A stretch of DNA of 64,000 nucleotides from Argentina anserina (GCF_933775445.1 NC_065874.1:27040501-27104500), one strand, 5' to 3'. Counted from the stretch's first letter, positions 33,161-46,025 are shown. The notes: generated by a model from the sequence alone, not told the origin. Made by a program: numbers and translations.

Positions 33161-33439
33161 ACTAACGCTGATCAAAAGTATTTTGTCGAATTTCTCGGGC
33201 TGTTGTGATCAAGAAAATTTCTATAAACGTCTAAACTTAGTTCCTTGTTGCCTGACTTTGGCGGTTAGAAGCTGGTTACTTGGCGATTCACTACGTAAGT
33301 CCACTGCGAGACGGGAGTTGAGCTGCCATAGAATGGAGCTTTAAAGGCGAATGGCCCGGTAAGAGAGTGAAATATGGTTAAGGTGGTACCATCATCTTGC
33401 TCATCTTCACCATCGTTGAGGATAGTGATTGTCCTGTCT

Positions 33440-33917
33440 TTGAAATTCTTGAAAGTCGTCATGTTGAATGTGATGCGTAAAGCCTAAAACGCTTTTATTG
33501 AGTGCTATCAAGTCTATGAAATGAAAGCAGTCAAGCGATTAGGTCGTTTACGTTCTTCAAACCCTTGAAAGCCGTCATGCTGAATGTGATGCGTAAAGCC
33601 TAAAACGCTTTTATTGAGTGCTGTCAAGTGTATGAAATGAAAGCAGTCAAGCGATTAGGTCATTTACGTTCTTCAAACCCCTGAAAACCGTCATGCTGAA
33701 TGTGATGCGTAAAGCTTAAAACGCTTTTATTGAGTGCTGTCAAGTCTATGAATTGATAACAGTTAAGCGATTAGGTCGTTTACGTTCTTCAAACTCCTGC
33801 AAAACCGTCATGCTAAATGTGATGCGTAAAGCCTAAAACGCTTTTATTGAGTGATGTCAAGACTATGAAATGAAAGCAGTCAAGCGATTAGGTCATTTAT
33901 GTTCTTCAAATCCGCCA
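33440..33917. repeat. 116-bp tandem array, four copies, in the Tat 3' region
   Basis: The word TGAATGTGATGCGTAAAGC starts at 33465, 33581 and 33697, and in a variant form at 33814: period 116-117 bp. Each unit has AAAACGCTTTTATTGAGTG and CAAGCGATTAGGTC. Variable tandem repeats in the 3' UTR are characteristic of Tat elements. Confidence 0.9.
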
Positions 33918-34078
33918 GAAATCAACGCATTTCGAAAGTAGCCGAATGACTAGATTGACCGCGACTCTCAAATTGCTGTCAAAATCCTACAAAAAAAAAG
34001 AGGGTTAAAGTCAGACAAAAAAATCATAAGTCAAAGTCAGACTTTAAAAAAAACAATTGCACGAAAGCACAACCACAC

Positions 34079-34789
34079 TCAATCATTCAATGATTCAATT
34101 ATACAATTGAATCCACCCTCCTCGTCTGCTACTCTTCTTCTAAAACCATAACCTCCATGGCTTGACCGCACCTCCTGCCTCACTGCTACAGGTGGTGCTG
34201 CACATACAGGAATCACTGATCTTATTTGAACTGCTAGGGCAACCTTATGACTGTAAGGATTAAACCCTTGAGGGTACACGGTTCTTCTACCCAAGAGGGA
34301 ACTCAAACTCGAACTCGGACTCGAACTTGCAATAATTTGTGCTTTTATTGGATTTTTAGACATTGCAAATTGCCTGCTGTACGCACAACTGGAACCAAAA
34401 ACATGACTGATTGTATTTGAAAAATAGTTACTGTGTTTGGGACTATGGCCTTCCTTTTCACTATTGAACTTCTTACTGATCAAGATATCAGACTTCATAC
34501 CAAGCCATTCTTCTTCATCCTTTTGGTGCTCTTCCAATGGAGGTGGAACAACCTCCGATCTACTAGGACCTCTCATTTGGATAGGAATAGGCCTATTATA
34601 ATTGGAATTGTAGCACGAGGACCAAGTGTCATATTTGTTGAGCGTGGTTGTTGGCGGCTCCGCCGTCTGGTCTGGCTCATCGTCCACCGCCAAGGAGGTC
34701 TCCGCTTGCGTCGCCAGGTCTCGGAGTCACTGGCGCGGTAGGGGAGGAGCCGGAACAACAGCAGTGGCGGAGGCGGTAGGAAGAACCAT
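34079..34789 (-). pseudogene. antisense ORF, probably captured host gene, unknown
   Basis: A 204-codon ORF (34079-34693) extends in frame to an upstream ATG at 34787-34789 if one TGA (34727-34729) is ignored, giving about 236 residues from a proper start to a proper stop. The upper part is Ala/Pro-rich, then LRDLATQAETSLAVDDEPDQ, YDTWSSCYNSNYNRPIPIQM, EEEWLGMKSDILISKKFN, SNYFSNTISHVFGSSCAYSR and GRRTVYPQGFNPYSHKVALA. It has the uneven, non-repetitive composition of a real plant protein and lacks gag/pol motifs. I do not recognise the family. It lies back to back with the isovaleryl-CoA dehydrogenase piece. It could instead be an element-specific antisense ORF. Confidence 0.5.
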
Positions 34790-35106
34790 AGAGAAGGCTA
34801 CTAGGTGCTCGAGGCTTGAGGATTTTGAAGATGAGAGAGTTGAAACAGAGACGCATATAGTCTCACATATAGATGAGGAGATCACTGTGATCACCTGAAA
34901 CTACAACTATTTGACTGAGGGAGGACTGAGTTCCATTTCCAAAGCAGATCCATGGAGTCGTGGCAAGAGTTACAAATATTTGGCTATCTCGAGATTAAAT
35001 ATGGGCAGTTCTCTTATTAGCAGATGTGGTGCGCCTGAGTTGCATAAAGATTCAGATGAGATGTAACGACCTTGCTAGCATTGAAATTTGAAAGTAGACT
35101 GCATGA

Positions 35107-35315
35107 AGTATGTCTCCAAAGCCCAAAGGATTGCGCATGAGTTATACTATCTATGGCCGAAAGAGCCACACATGTTGCTTTGCAGGCTATACAATGCTTA
35201 GGTGGTAATGCCTATGTAAATGAGTACCCAACTGGTCATCTCCTTCGAGATTGGAGCATGGACTAGTGAGATCAGAAGGATGATCATTGGCCGGGGGCTA
35301 TTTAAGGAGCAATAA
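35107..35315 (+). pseudogene. isovaleryl-CoA dehydrogenase 3' fragment
   Basis: One frame reads [20 protein letters not shown], then [13 protein letters not shown], and after a small deletion a second frame gives [17 protein letters not shown] followed by TAA. This is the C-terminal catalytic region of plant isovaleryl-CoA dehydrogenase, the mitochondrial flavoenzyme of leucine breakdown. Breaks visible: a one-base insertion near 35129, a GGA-to-TGA stop near 35138, loss of the residues between LLRD and the IGAG region, and a glycine where the family has Glu near the end (GRELFKE). Only the last ~70 residues are present. It is sense-oriented with the Tat element and lies between integrase and the 3' LTR, so it is transduced host sequence or an older pseudogene swallowed by the element. 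Confidence 0.85.
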
Positions 35316-35561
35316 AAAAGGCATGAAACACATTTTCGGTTGCTGGATCGAGATATATGCTCTAACCCCGTTAGAGTTCAACCTTTCTGACAATACTTCA
35401 CTCACGTATTCCAGAACACAGTATCACGTCACCCTGAGGAAAATGCTTTCAGTGTTCATGTCTAGCTTTCGGTGTTTAAACAATAGTTCCAATTACAAGA
35501 AAACATGCTCAAGTAGACAAGCATGCAGCTACATTAATGCAAGCAGGAAAAAAAAAAAACA

Positions 35562-35740
35562 ACACTACTAAGCAATTAATGCTAGAGAAGCAATTTGTCA
35601 ATAATCATCAATAAATGCCAACACTCCCAAGCAATTAATGCTAAAGAAGAAATTTGTCAATGATCATCAATAAATACCAACACTCCCAAGCAATTAATGT
35701 TAGAGAAGAAATTTGTCAACGATCATCAATAAATGCTCAA
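35562..35740. repeat. 59-bp tandem array, three copies
   Basis: The word AGCAATTAATG recurs at 35571, 35630 and 35689. Each unit carries AATTTGTCAA and ATCATCAATAAAT. An A-rich run precedes it at ~35550. Confidence 0.9.
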
Positions 35741-35948
35741 GCCATACCGAATCAACACCAAATCAATTAAATCGACGGGAAAGTCAGTAATTTCTCTTTG
35801 TGACGAACTAAATCTCGGAAGTCATAAGGAAAGATTACTACAAAATTTGCGGAGCCCCGGAAGCTAGCTCCACAAATTCTCCAAATCAAAGTGCATACTT
35901 CAAGCTGCGCTTTCGGCACGTGACGACGACATGTCTGCAACACGACTT

Positions 35949-35962
35949 GAAGTGGGGGCATT
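35949..35962 (+). promoter_or_regulatory. polypurine tract of the Tat element
   Basis: GAAGTGGGGGCATT immediately before the 3' LTR (TGTAGA), the common form in Tat elements. Confidence 0.8.
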
Positions 35963-36710
35963 TGTAGACACAAGAAATTTAATGAAGTAAATCATTTTTA
36001 TTAAATAATTAAATCGACCAAGAACCCGAAAAAATTGCACACGTGGCCCAAAAGTTAATAAAGTCAGTACAAATCCGAATAAAATTTGCGTTAGCACATA
36101 AACGGATGATCGTAATCGAAGCTATGTGATTCTGACTTTAATTGGAAATTGAATGTCATTGACGATCGAAATGGTAATCGGACATTTGATTAAATTAATA
36201 AATTTCTTTACGGTTATAATTAAATCAATTTGAGCGCAGTGCACCCTCAGAGACTCACAGCCGTCATACGCGCACTACGCTCAAAGAACGCATTTGTCCT
36301 CAGTGGCTCAAAGCTGTCCAAGGCACATTGCGCTCAAAGATCGCAACATTATCTTTGATGCGCACTCCAACATTCTGACACCCCACAGTTGAGAGAGTCA
36401 ACATAAAGAGATGGGGGATTTTTACATTGGAAAAGAAGAGAGAAAATCACTTGAGCAAGATCACTCTCGAGAAATCCCGAAGTCTCCCAAGTCTACAAAG
36501 AATCATCATGCTACCAAATCGCTAGTTCTTCCTTAAATCCAAATCCAAATCAAACTCAAATTCTCAAGATCAAGTGCACGTCACCCTTGAGTCAAGTTAC
36601 ATACAGAGGAGTTCACAAAGATTGTAACCCCGCGTTTAATTATTAATAAATTAAATTTTATTTGTATACGTGTCTGCACTCTTATTTATTTTCAAATCGA
36701 TCGTTCTACA
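35963..36710 (+). repeat. 3' LTR of the Tat element, chimeric
   Basis: 748 bp. It matches the 5' LTR up to 36230 and again from ~36400. The block between is unrelated to the 5' LTR. A shorter version of the AAATCCAAATCC segment is also seen. Confidence 0.92.
36231..36399 (+). other. foreign block inside the 3' LTR
   Basis: It replaces the 5' LTR segment 26714-26869, which includes the TATAAA box. Its reverse complement matches 15051-15208 of the non-coding LTR element at about nine bases in ten (for example TGTCAGAATGT, GGAGTGCGCATCA, GAGGACAAATGCGTTCTTTG). Both copies run in the sense direction of their own elements. No TATA-like word is seen in the block. Confidence 0.9.
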
Positions 36711-36998
36711 CTCCCTTAGTCTAAGTATATTGTACCTTACAAATACGTTACAAATGTGCTATATGTTAAAATAGTGAACTCATTAATATCCCAAGCGATA
36801 CAAATGTATCTTGGGATTCGATCTCTACAAATTCATAAATTTTTCCTTTTTATTACTGAAAATAGACAACACGTACCCTGGTGACAAATCTGATTGTATC
36901 AATAATTAAGAACAAGGGTTTATTCAAAAAAAAAAAACAAGAGTAAACAACAATAAAGAGAAAATTTGACAAACAACCGATCCAATGACAAATGCAAT

Positions 36999-37056
36999 GG
37001 CCCATTTTATAGGCCCAAACAGAGGGGTTTTATTTATAAGGGGCACACTAGGGTTT
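36999..37056 (+). promoter_or_regulatory. RPS23 promoter: site II pair, TATA, telo-box
   Basis: Two GGCCCA words (36999-37004, 37012-37017; TGGGCC on the other strand, the site II element), an AT-rich TTTATTTATAAG at ~37029-37040, and TAGGGTTT (37049-37056, the telo-box AAACCCTA on the other strand). This trio is the standard promoter architecture of plant ribosomal protein genes. Confidence 0.75.
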
Positions 37057-37133
37057 CATTCGTCGCTCTCCTGCCGCGCCGAAGCTTTCAACTTCCCCAG
37101 TCGTAGCTCGAGGCCTCTTCGCGTTCTTCAATC

Positions 37134-38553
<1,420 letters not shown>

Positions 38554-39265
38554 GTGATTTTTCATCTGCTCTGTTACAAACATGTTTTGGTCTTAGATAC
38601 AATTTGTGATCACTTTTAAGACCATGCTTGGTAATCAGATGCGTTTGTTTAATTCCTTGAAATTTCCATGGATGCTTAGGTTCTTAATCTATTCTGTAAT
38701 GTTGTACTCTTATATCTGTCCTTTTTTTTTATCGCATCTGTGATAGTTTTTTCATTGGAAGATTAAACTTATTATCAGCTATGCTGTATCCCAAATCGGA
38801 AGTTGTGTTAATTCTTGTGCGCTGCTAAACAGTGTTGGTCAAAAGAAGTTTGCCATGGGCTCAGCTATCCTTTTTGCAATACTATCTCACTTGGTAACAA
38901 AATATTACTCGTTTAACTTCTCATTGGTTAATACGAGTTAAGTTCATATTTATAGAGGCACCGAACTTCTCAGAAATGATAGGTGTCCCAAACGTCATTA
39001 CATACAATAGCAAATTATCAACTAAATCCAAGCTCATTCTTCCTGATCTTTAGTACTCATTTGTAGCTCTATAAGTACAATAAGATCTACTTTCAGCTAC
39101 TGCAGATCGAAAAAGCCTCTTGTTCAGAACTTCCGTTATGATAGCCATTGTTTCCTACTACAGATTTGATTTTATATGTTGTATATGTCTTTGTTGTTAA
39201 ATAGCGACAAGTGTGGCTTGTGCTATATTGTACCTCTATAGGCATAGCTAATGTTATATACCTTA
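38554..39265. other. RPS23 3' UTR and intergenic
   Basis: Probably 3' UTR for the first ~200 bases, then AT-rich sequence without a gene. Confidence 0.55.
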
Positions 39266-39482
39266 GGGCATCTCCAAAAGACTAGCTACTTCAAAAAAAT
39301 TTTGAATTTTTTGCTAGTTTTTTTGCTAATTTTGATCTCCAACAGAATAGTTAAAAGGTACTTAAGTTTAGATTTAGCTAAAATATATAGCTAAATTAAA
39401 CTAGAGTTGAGAAAAAAAGTTTTTTATTAAATTTTCTAACTTTAAATTTATAGCTCAATTTAAATATCTGCTGGAGACCACC
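39266..39482. mobile_element. Tourist/Harbinger-like MITE, decayed
   Basis: It starts TTA, then GGGCATCTCCAA, and ends near GGAGACCACC, an imperfect inverted partner. The AT-rich interior has repeated TAGCTAAAT words. GGGCATCTCCAA after TTA is typical of PIF/Harbinger MITEs; the right TTA is not clear. Confidence 0.5.
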
Positions 39483-40189
39483 TCGAGCATAACTCTAAAT
39501 AAGTAGCTATAGTTCATTCTTAACCATTTATAGCTACTAAGACAACTCTCACTGTTTGAGATGCACTTATGCCTATTCTTGCTTATCTTACTAGGTAAAG
39601 TCCTGTTTGATGTACATATGGTTTTCAGGCTTATGTTGGCTTTGCGTCTTCATTGTTCGTTTGTTCTTGAAACCTGGGTTCAAAAGCCTTCATTCCTTGT
39701 TATTTTAACTATGAGAAAACTGGCTTATCTGATACGGCCATAATATCACTCTAGCTGCTTACAACGCCACCCTCACCCTTAGTTCGAATTTGCATAAATC
39801 GCCTTGATTCGCATTTGTTTAAAGCCGGTTTATGCCTATTTTTCTTTTTTTTTCCCCCATTTTCTTCTCTTTTTTCCTCTTGTCATGAGCTACTCTAAAA
39901 TTTACAAATTACAATTCGGATCACTGTTGATTCATTGTGAAAAGTTACTCATTTTGTAGTTCTCTACACTTTGGAAGAACGGGTCCAAACACTTTAAATA
40001 TAATAAGGAAAAATGTTATACAAGATTTCTAAATAATAATAAGCACATTATAAATTAAAAATTAGACTCATCTAACTTCATCTTCTCAAATTCAAATTTA
40101 TGATAAATACATGAAAATTAAATACAGAAACAAAAGACAATGTCTAATCTAATAGATTTGGTTTAGTTAAAGCATGCTAGATTATAAGT
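39483..40189. other. intergenic, no gene seen
   Basis: AT-rich sequence with one 60-codon ORF of no recognised similarity. Confidence 0.6.
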
Positions 40190-40350
40190 AGAGCGGACGG
40201 TGCAAGTGGGCAAACGGTTCTCCAGATAATTAGATGCACTTGGTTTCGAATACCATCTTGTGAAATACATCCTTTGGGGATGTACCATACTTAAATTACT
40301 CCAATTCGTAGGGATAACTCACCCGGCCACTATTTGTTGCAAAAAGAAAT
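40190..40350 (+). mobile_element. tRNA-derived SINE candidate
   Basis: A box-A-like GGTGCAAGTGGG lies ~42 bp upstream of a box-B-like GGTTTCGAATACC (40242-40254), the spacing of an RNA polymerase III internal promoter. A tRNA-unrelated body follows, ending AAAAAGAAAT. No flanking duplication was identified. Confidence 0.4.
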
Positions 40351-41309
40351 AGCAAGTCTCATCGACTAAGGCAAATAGATTGATTTCCTAATCTGAAGTT
40401 ACAATCTTGGAATATCTCCAAGCACCCAACCACCAATCCATCTGGTCCAAAACTATTTGGCATGGACTGTCTTTTTCCATAGGACATATTGTCACATCCA
40501 GAATTTAGTACCATACGATATAAAATTAAAGTATGCAATTCCATATTTTCGTATATTCTATTAGTCTATTGGTAACACACCCATTGAAAATTTTGGTGCC
40601 ACTTAAATTCAAATGTCAGTCCAAATTTTTCAAATTTGCCATTAAACAAACCAGACAGAGCAGATTTCCAAAACAGAAACTGCTGACTATTCTCCCACGC
40701 CTAAATCCTAACTTGGATTTGGTCTGCTACAACAAAGAAAATAGAAAAAATCCACCATGGAACTTGTGCTCATGCAGTCATGCTTCACTGAAATTTTCAT
40801 CCTTGGGGAGAAGAAAACACATCAACCACCCCAATTATATTATAATTATTCCTTTGTGATTTGGCACTCCCAAATTAAAAATTCTGCAGCCTGAGAAATC
40901 TAAGAGGTAATCATAACAGAATATGTTGCTATCATCCAAAGCCTGCAGTAAACAACAAAGCAGTCAAAGAGTTCAGACTTCAGACTGCCCAAACCATGAA
41001 ACATCTCTCTTCCCCTTTAAAATCTGTATGGATTTGATTCATTTGAATGAGGGACCTTGAATGAATGGGAATTCTATGGCAACCTCTGCAAGTTTCTTGT
41101 CTTGGTTAGCAAACAAACATAGATAGGGATTTCAGAAGAAGAATTAAGAAGAAGTGATCATATCATTACATATCTTAATACAAAACTTAATTAGAGGACT
41201 GCAACATTACATTTTGAGTCTCTGATGATGATAACTAAGTGAACAAATTAAATTTAAAGTACACTATGCTTTTAGTTTTGGTAATATTCTGGGTGAGTAC
41301 CACTTGATT

Positions 41310-42847
41310 TTAAACTAGGGGAAGAAGTCCATGCCAAGATGGATTTGCAAGTCCATTCCAGCTCTCCCTTCCTGAATTATCATACTCAAGATGACCACCA
41401 CCACCACCACCCATGTTTAAGCTGTGATGATCGCCATTGTTCATCTGCCATGGAAATCCCCACAAAACTTTGTTGTTGTTGGTCTCAATGTCCCTGCTCA
41501 GCTCTTGCTTCATTGTTGTGACTGTCACAGCTGTTGTGGTTGCTACATTGCTCAATTCCTCATATGGGTGCAGCCCCATTTCTCCACAAACCCCATCCAC
41601 CTCACCCACCATGTTGTGATTCCCCCCATTTGATCCAAACCCATAGTACAAATTGTTCGGGTAGCCGTTGCTGTTGTGAGTTTCCAAGAACCCGGTCCGG
41701 AGAGCATCCAGAAACCCTGGCGATTGCGATGCACAAGAACTGTTCGACAAAATGTCACTCTGGGAATTGGTGGTTGGGTTTCCTAACATAGATAGGTGAT
41801 TATCGAAACCCAGCTGCTCACATGACCTCTGGAGCCTAGCAAAGGCGAGGCTGAGATCACTTGAGTCGTAGGAGAGCGATGGCAGGTGCGGGTTGGAGTT
41901 GGGGGTGAGTGGTTGCTGAGGGTCTTGCGAAGATCGCTTCGATGAGGATCTCTTGTTCTTGCGGCAGCCACCGCCAACCGGAACGTTGCGCAGCGTGCCG
42001 CCTTTGGTCCAGTACCTCCTGCAGGACTTGCAGAAGTACCTGGGCTGGGTGAGGCTGTAGTTGTTGTAGTAGCAGAACTTGGTGTTGGTGGAGTCACATC
42101 TGGGGCACTTGAGGGCTTGATCTGGCTGTGGCCTTGGTTTTCTCGGGTCTGATTGCTGCTGGGATTTTGAGCAGACCAACATGTCTAGTGAATTGTGAGC
42201 TTGCATTTCCTGATAGTGGATCACAGAAGTAAATTAATAGACTACAAAATGATAATGAATTATATTCTAAACTTGGCTTTTAAGTCACAAGATTGAACAC
42301 CTCATATAGTTCATGATTCATGTGTTGGAAGTCATAACTGACATAATGACATGTAATGCTCATCATCATGATATATACTCAGCCCAGAGATTCAGCTATG
42401 TTATGATCACAACACATTTAATTTCATGTTTTGTTCCTTCTTTTCATTAACAGCCAGATCCGGTTTGTAACAAGTTAGAGAAGTTACTACCAAAGTTTAA
42501 TTACAAATTAGTACAAGGGATCGTTTAATCAAGTGTAAATACACATATAGACCAAAACTAGAATCTTGGGAAAATTGAAAGCTCGAGCACAAACAGAACT
42601 GGAGAAGGAGAGGGGTAATAATCATAATATTATGCGTTATAATATATAGGTTAACGAAACTCGAACATCATCACTTCCTCTTGTGGAAGATGGATAGTTC
42701 TTCAAATTGAACCAAAGAGCCAGAATCTGAATCATAAACAAAACCAGGTACAGACTAAAGAAGTGACGAGAGCTTCTCAACAAAAACGCACACAAGAAGC
42801 TTGTAATTATATCCTACCTGGTGTTGTTGTCCATTTGAAGGATCCAT
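41310..42847 (-). CDS. Dof zinc-finger transcription factor (TMO6/DOF5.3-like)
   Basis: Two exons on minus: 42818-42847 ([10 protein letters not shown]) and 41310-42209, joined by a GT-AG intron, give 309 residues. The Dof domain spans ~43-96 with cysteines at 45, 48, 70 and 73 in the CX2CX21CX2C arrangement ([20 protein letters not shown] and [18 protein letters not shown]). A basic stretch [10 protein letters not shown] follows and could serve nuclear import. It binds AAAG-core [13 protein letters not shown] and the C-terminal [16 protein letters not shown] and SGRESW segments resemble Arabidopsis DOF5.3 (TMO6) and relatives active in vascular and root tissue; that assignment is from memory. 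The in-frame MIHYQ upstream of exon 2 is intron sequence. The spliced start gives a family-like N-terminus. Confidence 0.95.
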
Positions 42848-43276
42848 AAGCTCATGCACTGAGTCAAACACTCCCGCAGAATTGAAAGAGAGAATGGTAA
42901 GCTTAGTTTGTGTACCAAGCAGGAAGTGAAAGATGGAAGAGTAAAGAAGAGATCGAGTTCTGGGTTTTTAAGAAAAGTAAAAGCAGTAGTCACATGCAAA
43001 GCGAGGAGGAAATATATAAAGCAAAGCAAACCACAGGTGACTGACACAGAGAGAGAGAGACTTAGGTAAGAATTAACAAAAATGATGGGTTCTGCCGTAC
43101 GGAAGATGATAATGGATATGAGAGGAGGTTTTCGAGGTTCAGGCTAGGTAGCTTGCACGCAGAGAAAGAATGAAACAAAGTTTGATGATCAGAGAGTATA
43201 GTAGAAGCAGAGGAAGAAGAAGAAGATGAAGAAGTAGCTGAGTCCCACAAGTCCCTCTTCTCTTCCGCAACGGTTT

Positions 43277-43285
43277 CTTTATATA
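43277..43285 (-). promoter_or_regulatory. putative TATA box of the Dof gene
   Basis: The minus strand reads TATATAAAG. With a start ~30 bp downstream the leader would be ~400 bases, rich in GA, TCATC and CTTCTT runs. A second TATA-like word lies at ~43010-43020, so the start is not settled. Confidence 0.45.
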
Positions 43286-45988
43286 ATGGAGCCGAGCAAA
43301 CCCCGCCAGATGATGATGATGATGATGATGCAGATAGAGAGAGTGAGAGGGGGGGGGGGCGCAAAAACTTAGCTCGCTGTGCTACGCATGTGGGTCCCTT
43401 TCTCGCGTGGATTGCAACTATTTTGCGTGGTCCCCACCGCTGACCCCTCCCGCCACTACCACCACCATTGTCGTCCCCCACCACCGCTCGCCTCCAATCC
43501 TTAGCCTACTTCGTGTTCCCAGAGAAACAAAGAATTAAGAAAATAATAAGACAAAGGAAAACAGAGATTTGGTCTAACTAATCAAAGCAAATAGGATAGA
43601 GGAAGAAGAAGAAGATGTTGGAACTTGGTTTTGGACTGTAGAGGGGGGTGACCCAGTGGAGAACTGGGTGAAATTATTTGGATTCAATGGTTGTTGTTAC
43701 TGGGATTGCTGATGTGGACAGGGTGATGATGGTTGGGGACAGGGTTTGATTGGGACACAAGACAGAGGAATATTTCTTCCCACGGTTATCTTGCATTGCT
43801 TCATTCTTAATTGGTTATTATTATTCGTAGAGAAAAGCACGTCTGCAATTCTTTGCTTTGGTGTTTGCTGGGTACAGTCATGCTTCGTGGTCCATCTATG
43901 GGAACATTTTGTGACCAGTCTTAATCGTCCTCAGTGCAATACTACTACCAGTCTACCATTATTCACATCTCATCGTCTTTGTAATTGTACCAGGTTTCGG
44001 GTACCAAAACCTGGCTGTGTTTGTTCGAAGAGTTATTGGATTTGATTACTACATTATGTGCTGTAATATTTATGTATCTTCATACGTCCCAACTTATACA
44101 TAAGTTGTTGTTAGGTATTTTGAGTGCAAGGGATGTAGAAATTCAATTATGTAGTGTAAATGTGACATGCATGCATGAAGCAACTAGGGTTCAATATCAA
44201 AACCTTTAGTTTGAATAAAGTACCAATTTACCGATCCCTTCGATAAAATTAGAATGATACAGAGAACTAATTGACATGAATTCCCTTCTTTAATTACTAA
44301 AAAAATTACAGTCTCTGTAGCGAACTAAATTGAAGTACAACAATGGAGTAGAACACAATCTTGTTGCAAGTAATATATCAGAAAATGAGATTCGAAGACA
44401 ACTTGATGCTTCAACCAAGACAGTTATTAATATTTTCACCATTTGCTTCACTAAACGAGGAAAGTTCATAATAGCATCTTCATCAAATTAATCACTTCGT
44501 AGATGTACTGTGTTCCTACAGTGCTATGACTTAGAGACATAGACTAATCCCACTAACAACAAGATGCTTCATGCTTCTCCTAAAGTACACGTCCGATTTT
44601 CTTTCATTTTCCCGGTAAAAGAGTGCCTACTCACCCGAGAAAGCAAAGGCTAGCTAGCTTAATTAGAAATCTAATCCATCATGTACAAAGACCAAGACCA
44701 AGAACAAATTAACAATCATGATTCACATTTTGTTTTCTTGCATAAATTGGTGGCCTGTCTTCTTTTTAACTTAATTAAACATCAAAATCAACAGATGACC
44801 TAGGCAGTGTTTTCATTATCGCCAAGAAAACGAAGTGATTTTGTCGTCTTAAAAGGTCTATTACTTAATCATTCACACTATGTCATATCATCAACACCAA
44901 CTTTTCCTAGTTCTCTATGTGATTAAAATTAGCACAATTAGTTAATTAGTCAATAAAAATAACAAAAATTCTATTTACATATCAAAACTAATCCGAAAAT
45001 AATCACAATAAAAAATAAAATAATAACATTAAAATATATGACACATAAAATATATAAAAATGACGAATATATATAATAATTTCTTTTTTTTTCTTTCTTA
45101 ATAGAATTAAGCAGCATCATTACTTTGTTATCCACATGCAACCCATTATGGGTGTCGATAGGCTCAATCAAATCGGGATCCGACGTCTCAGATTTTTGAG
45201 CTTCTTTACAAGTGTTTAAGATATTACCTTATATGGAACAAGATTCTTGGAGTAGCTAGCGGGAAACACAATGTAGCAACCACATATTTCTAGTTGCATG
45301 TTATAGTTGTCAGAAATATATGACATATATCGGGGAAAATGATAAAGAGACAATGATTGAGACCACCATGATGGATCACATTTTTGGATCCTATGAGAAC
45401 TTTGTCTTAGACTCCAATAAGCCAAGAAAGATCATGAATGATCGATTAATTTAAAACAATTAACCACAGGTGAGACAAAACTTAATACTTCGAAGAAATT
45501 CGAGTGGTGTGGGCTAAATTTATGAATAATAGTGATGGAATGAATCGATCGACCGATTGTTAGGAGCTGATTTATCAAAACATGCGAGACTTCGAAATTT
45601 TTCGATAGAGGAAGAAGAGGCTAGGGTATTGGCTCTTTGTTACATCAAGAGTTCAAAACCAAATGTAATCGATGCAAAAATAGTTTGGCCAGTTTCGGTT
45701 ATCGTTTGTGCGAAATTGGACACCAATATAGAACAAAATAACTAATAAACAAGGATATATCAAACTCGTACGTAAATCAATTGTCGGTTAAATTAGTATC
45801 TTCCAATATTGATACAACTCATAAATAATTTATAGCGAGATGATTAAGATGAATTATCAGAATTCACAAGTAAGAACACAGAGCACATCGGGAGCACAAT
45901 AATGGTGACCAGAATTCCGTTGGGTCCTTTGCAGAGATGATGAATCAATGTGGGGACAATGGAATGATATGGGGATGGGAATTGATGG

Positions 45989-46025
45989 GTCAAAGTTAGT
46001 TGACTGGTCAAAATGGATCAGTCAA
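45989..46025. promoter_or_regulatory. cluster of four W-box cores
   Basis: GTCAA at 45989, 46007 and 46021 and TTGAC at 46000: four WRKY-core words in 37 bp, ~2.7 kb upstream of the Dof gene. Function is unproven. Confidence 0.35.

Larger units (their letters stand above)
26447..36710 (+). mobile_element. Ty3/gypsy Tat-type retrotransposon, degenerate, with cargo
   Basis: A 10.26-kb element bounded by LTRs with TGTAGA...TCTACA ends. The target duplication is CTCCA (26442-26446) against CTCCC (36711-36715), one mismatch. Order: LTR, primer region, gag, protease, pol fragment, archaeal-type second RNase H, integrase, long 3' region, polypurine tract, LTR. The second RNase H and the AAGTGGGGGCATT polypurine tract point to the Tat lineage. 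All coding parts are broken and the reverse-transcriptase core is absent. The 3' region (32650-35940) carries two antisense coding remnants, an isovaleryl-CoA dehydrogenase piece and two tandem arrays. The two LTRs differ in structure. Confidence 0.93.

Noticed and set aside
43062..43484. 140-codon minus ORF upstream of the Dof gene
   Set aside because: Serine runs from TCATC/CTTCTT microsatellites in the probable promoter and leader; no homology.
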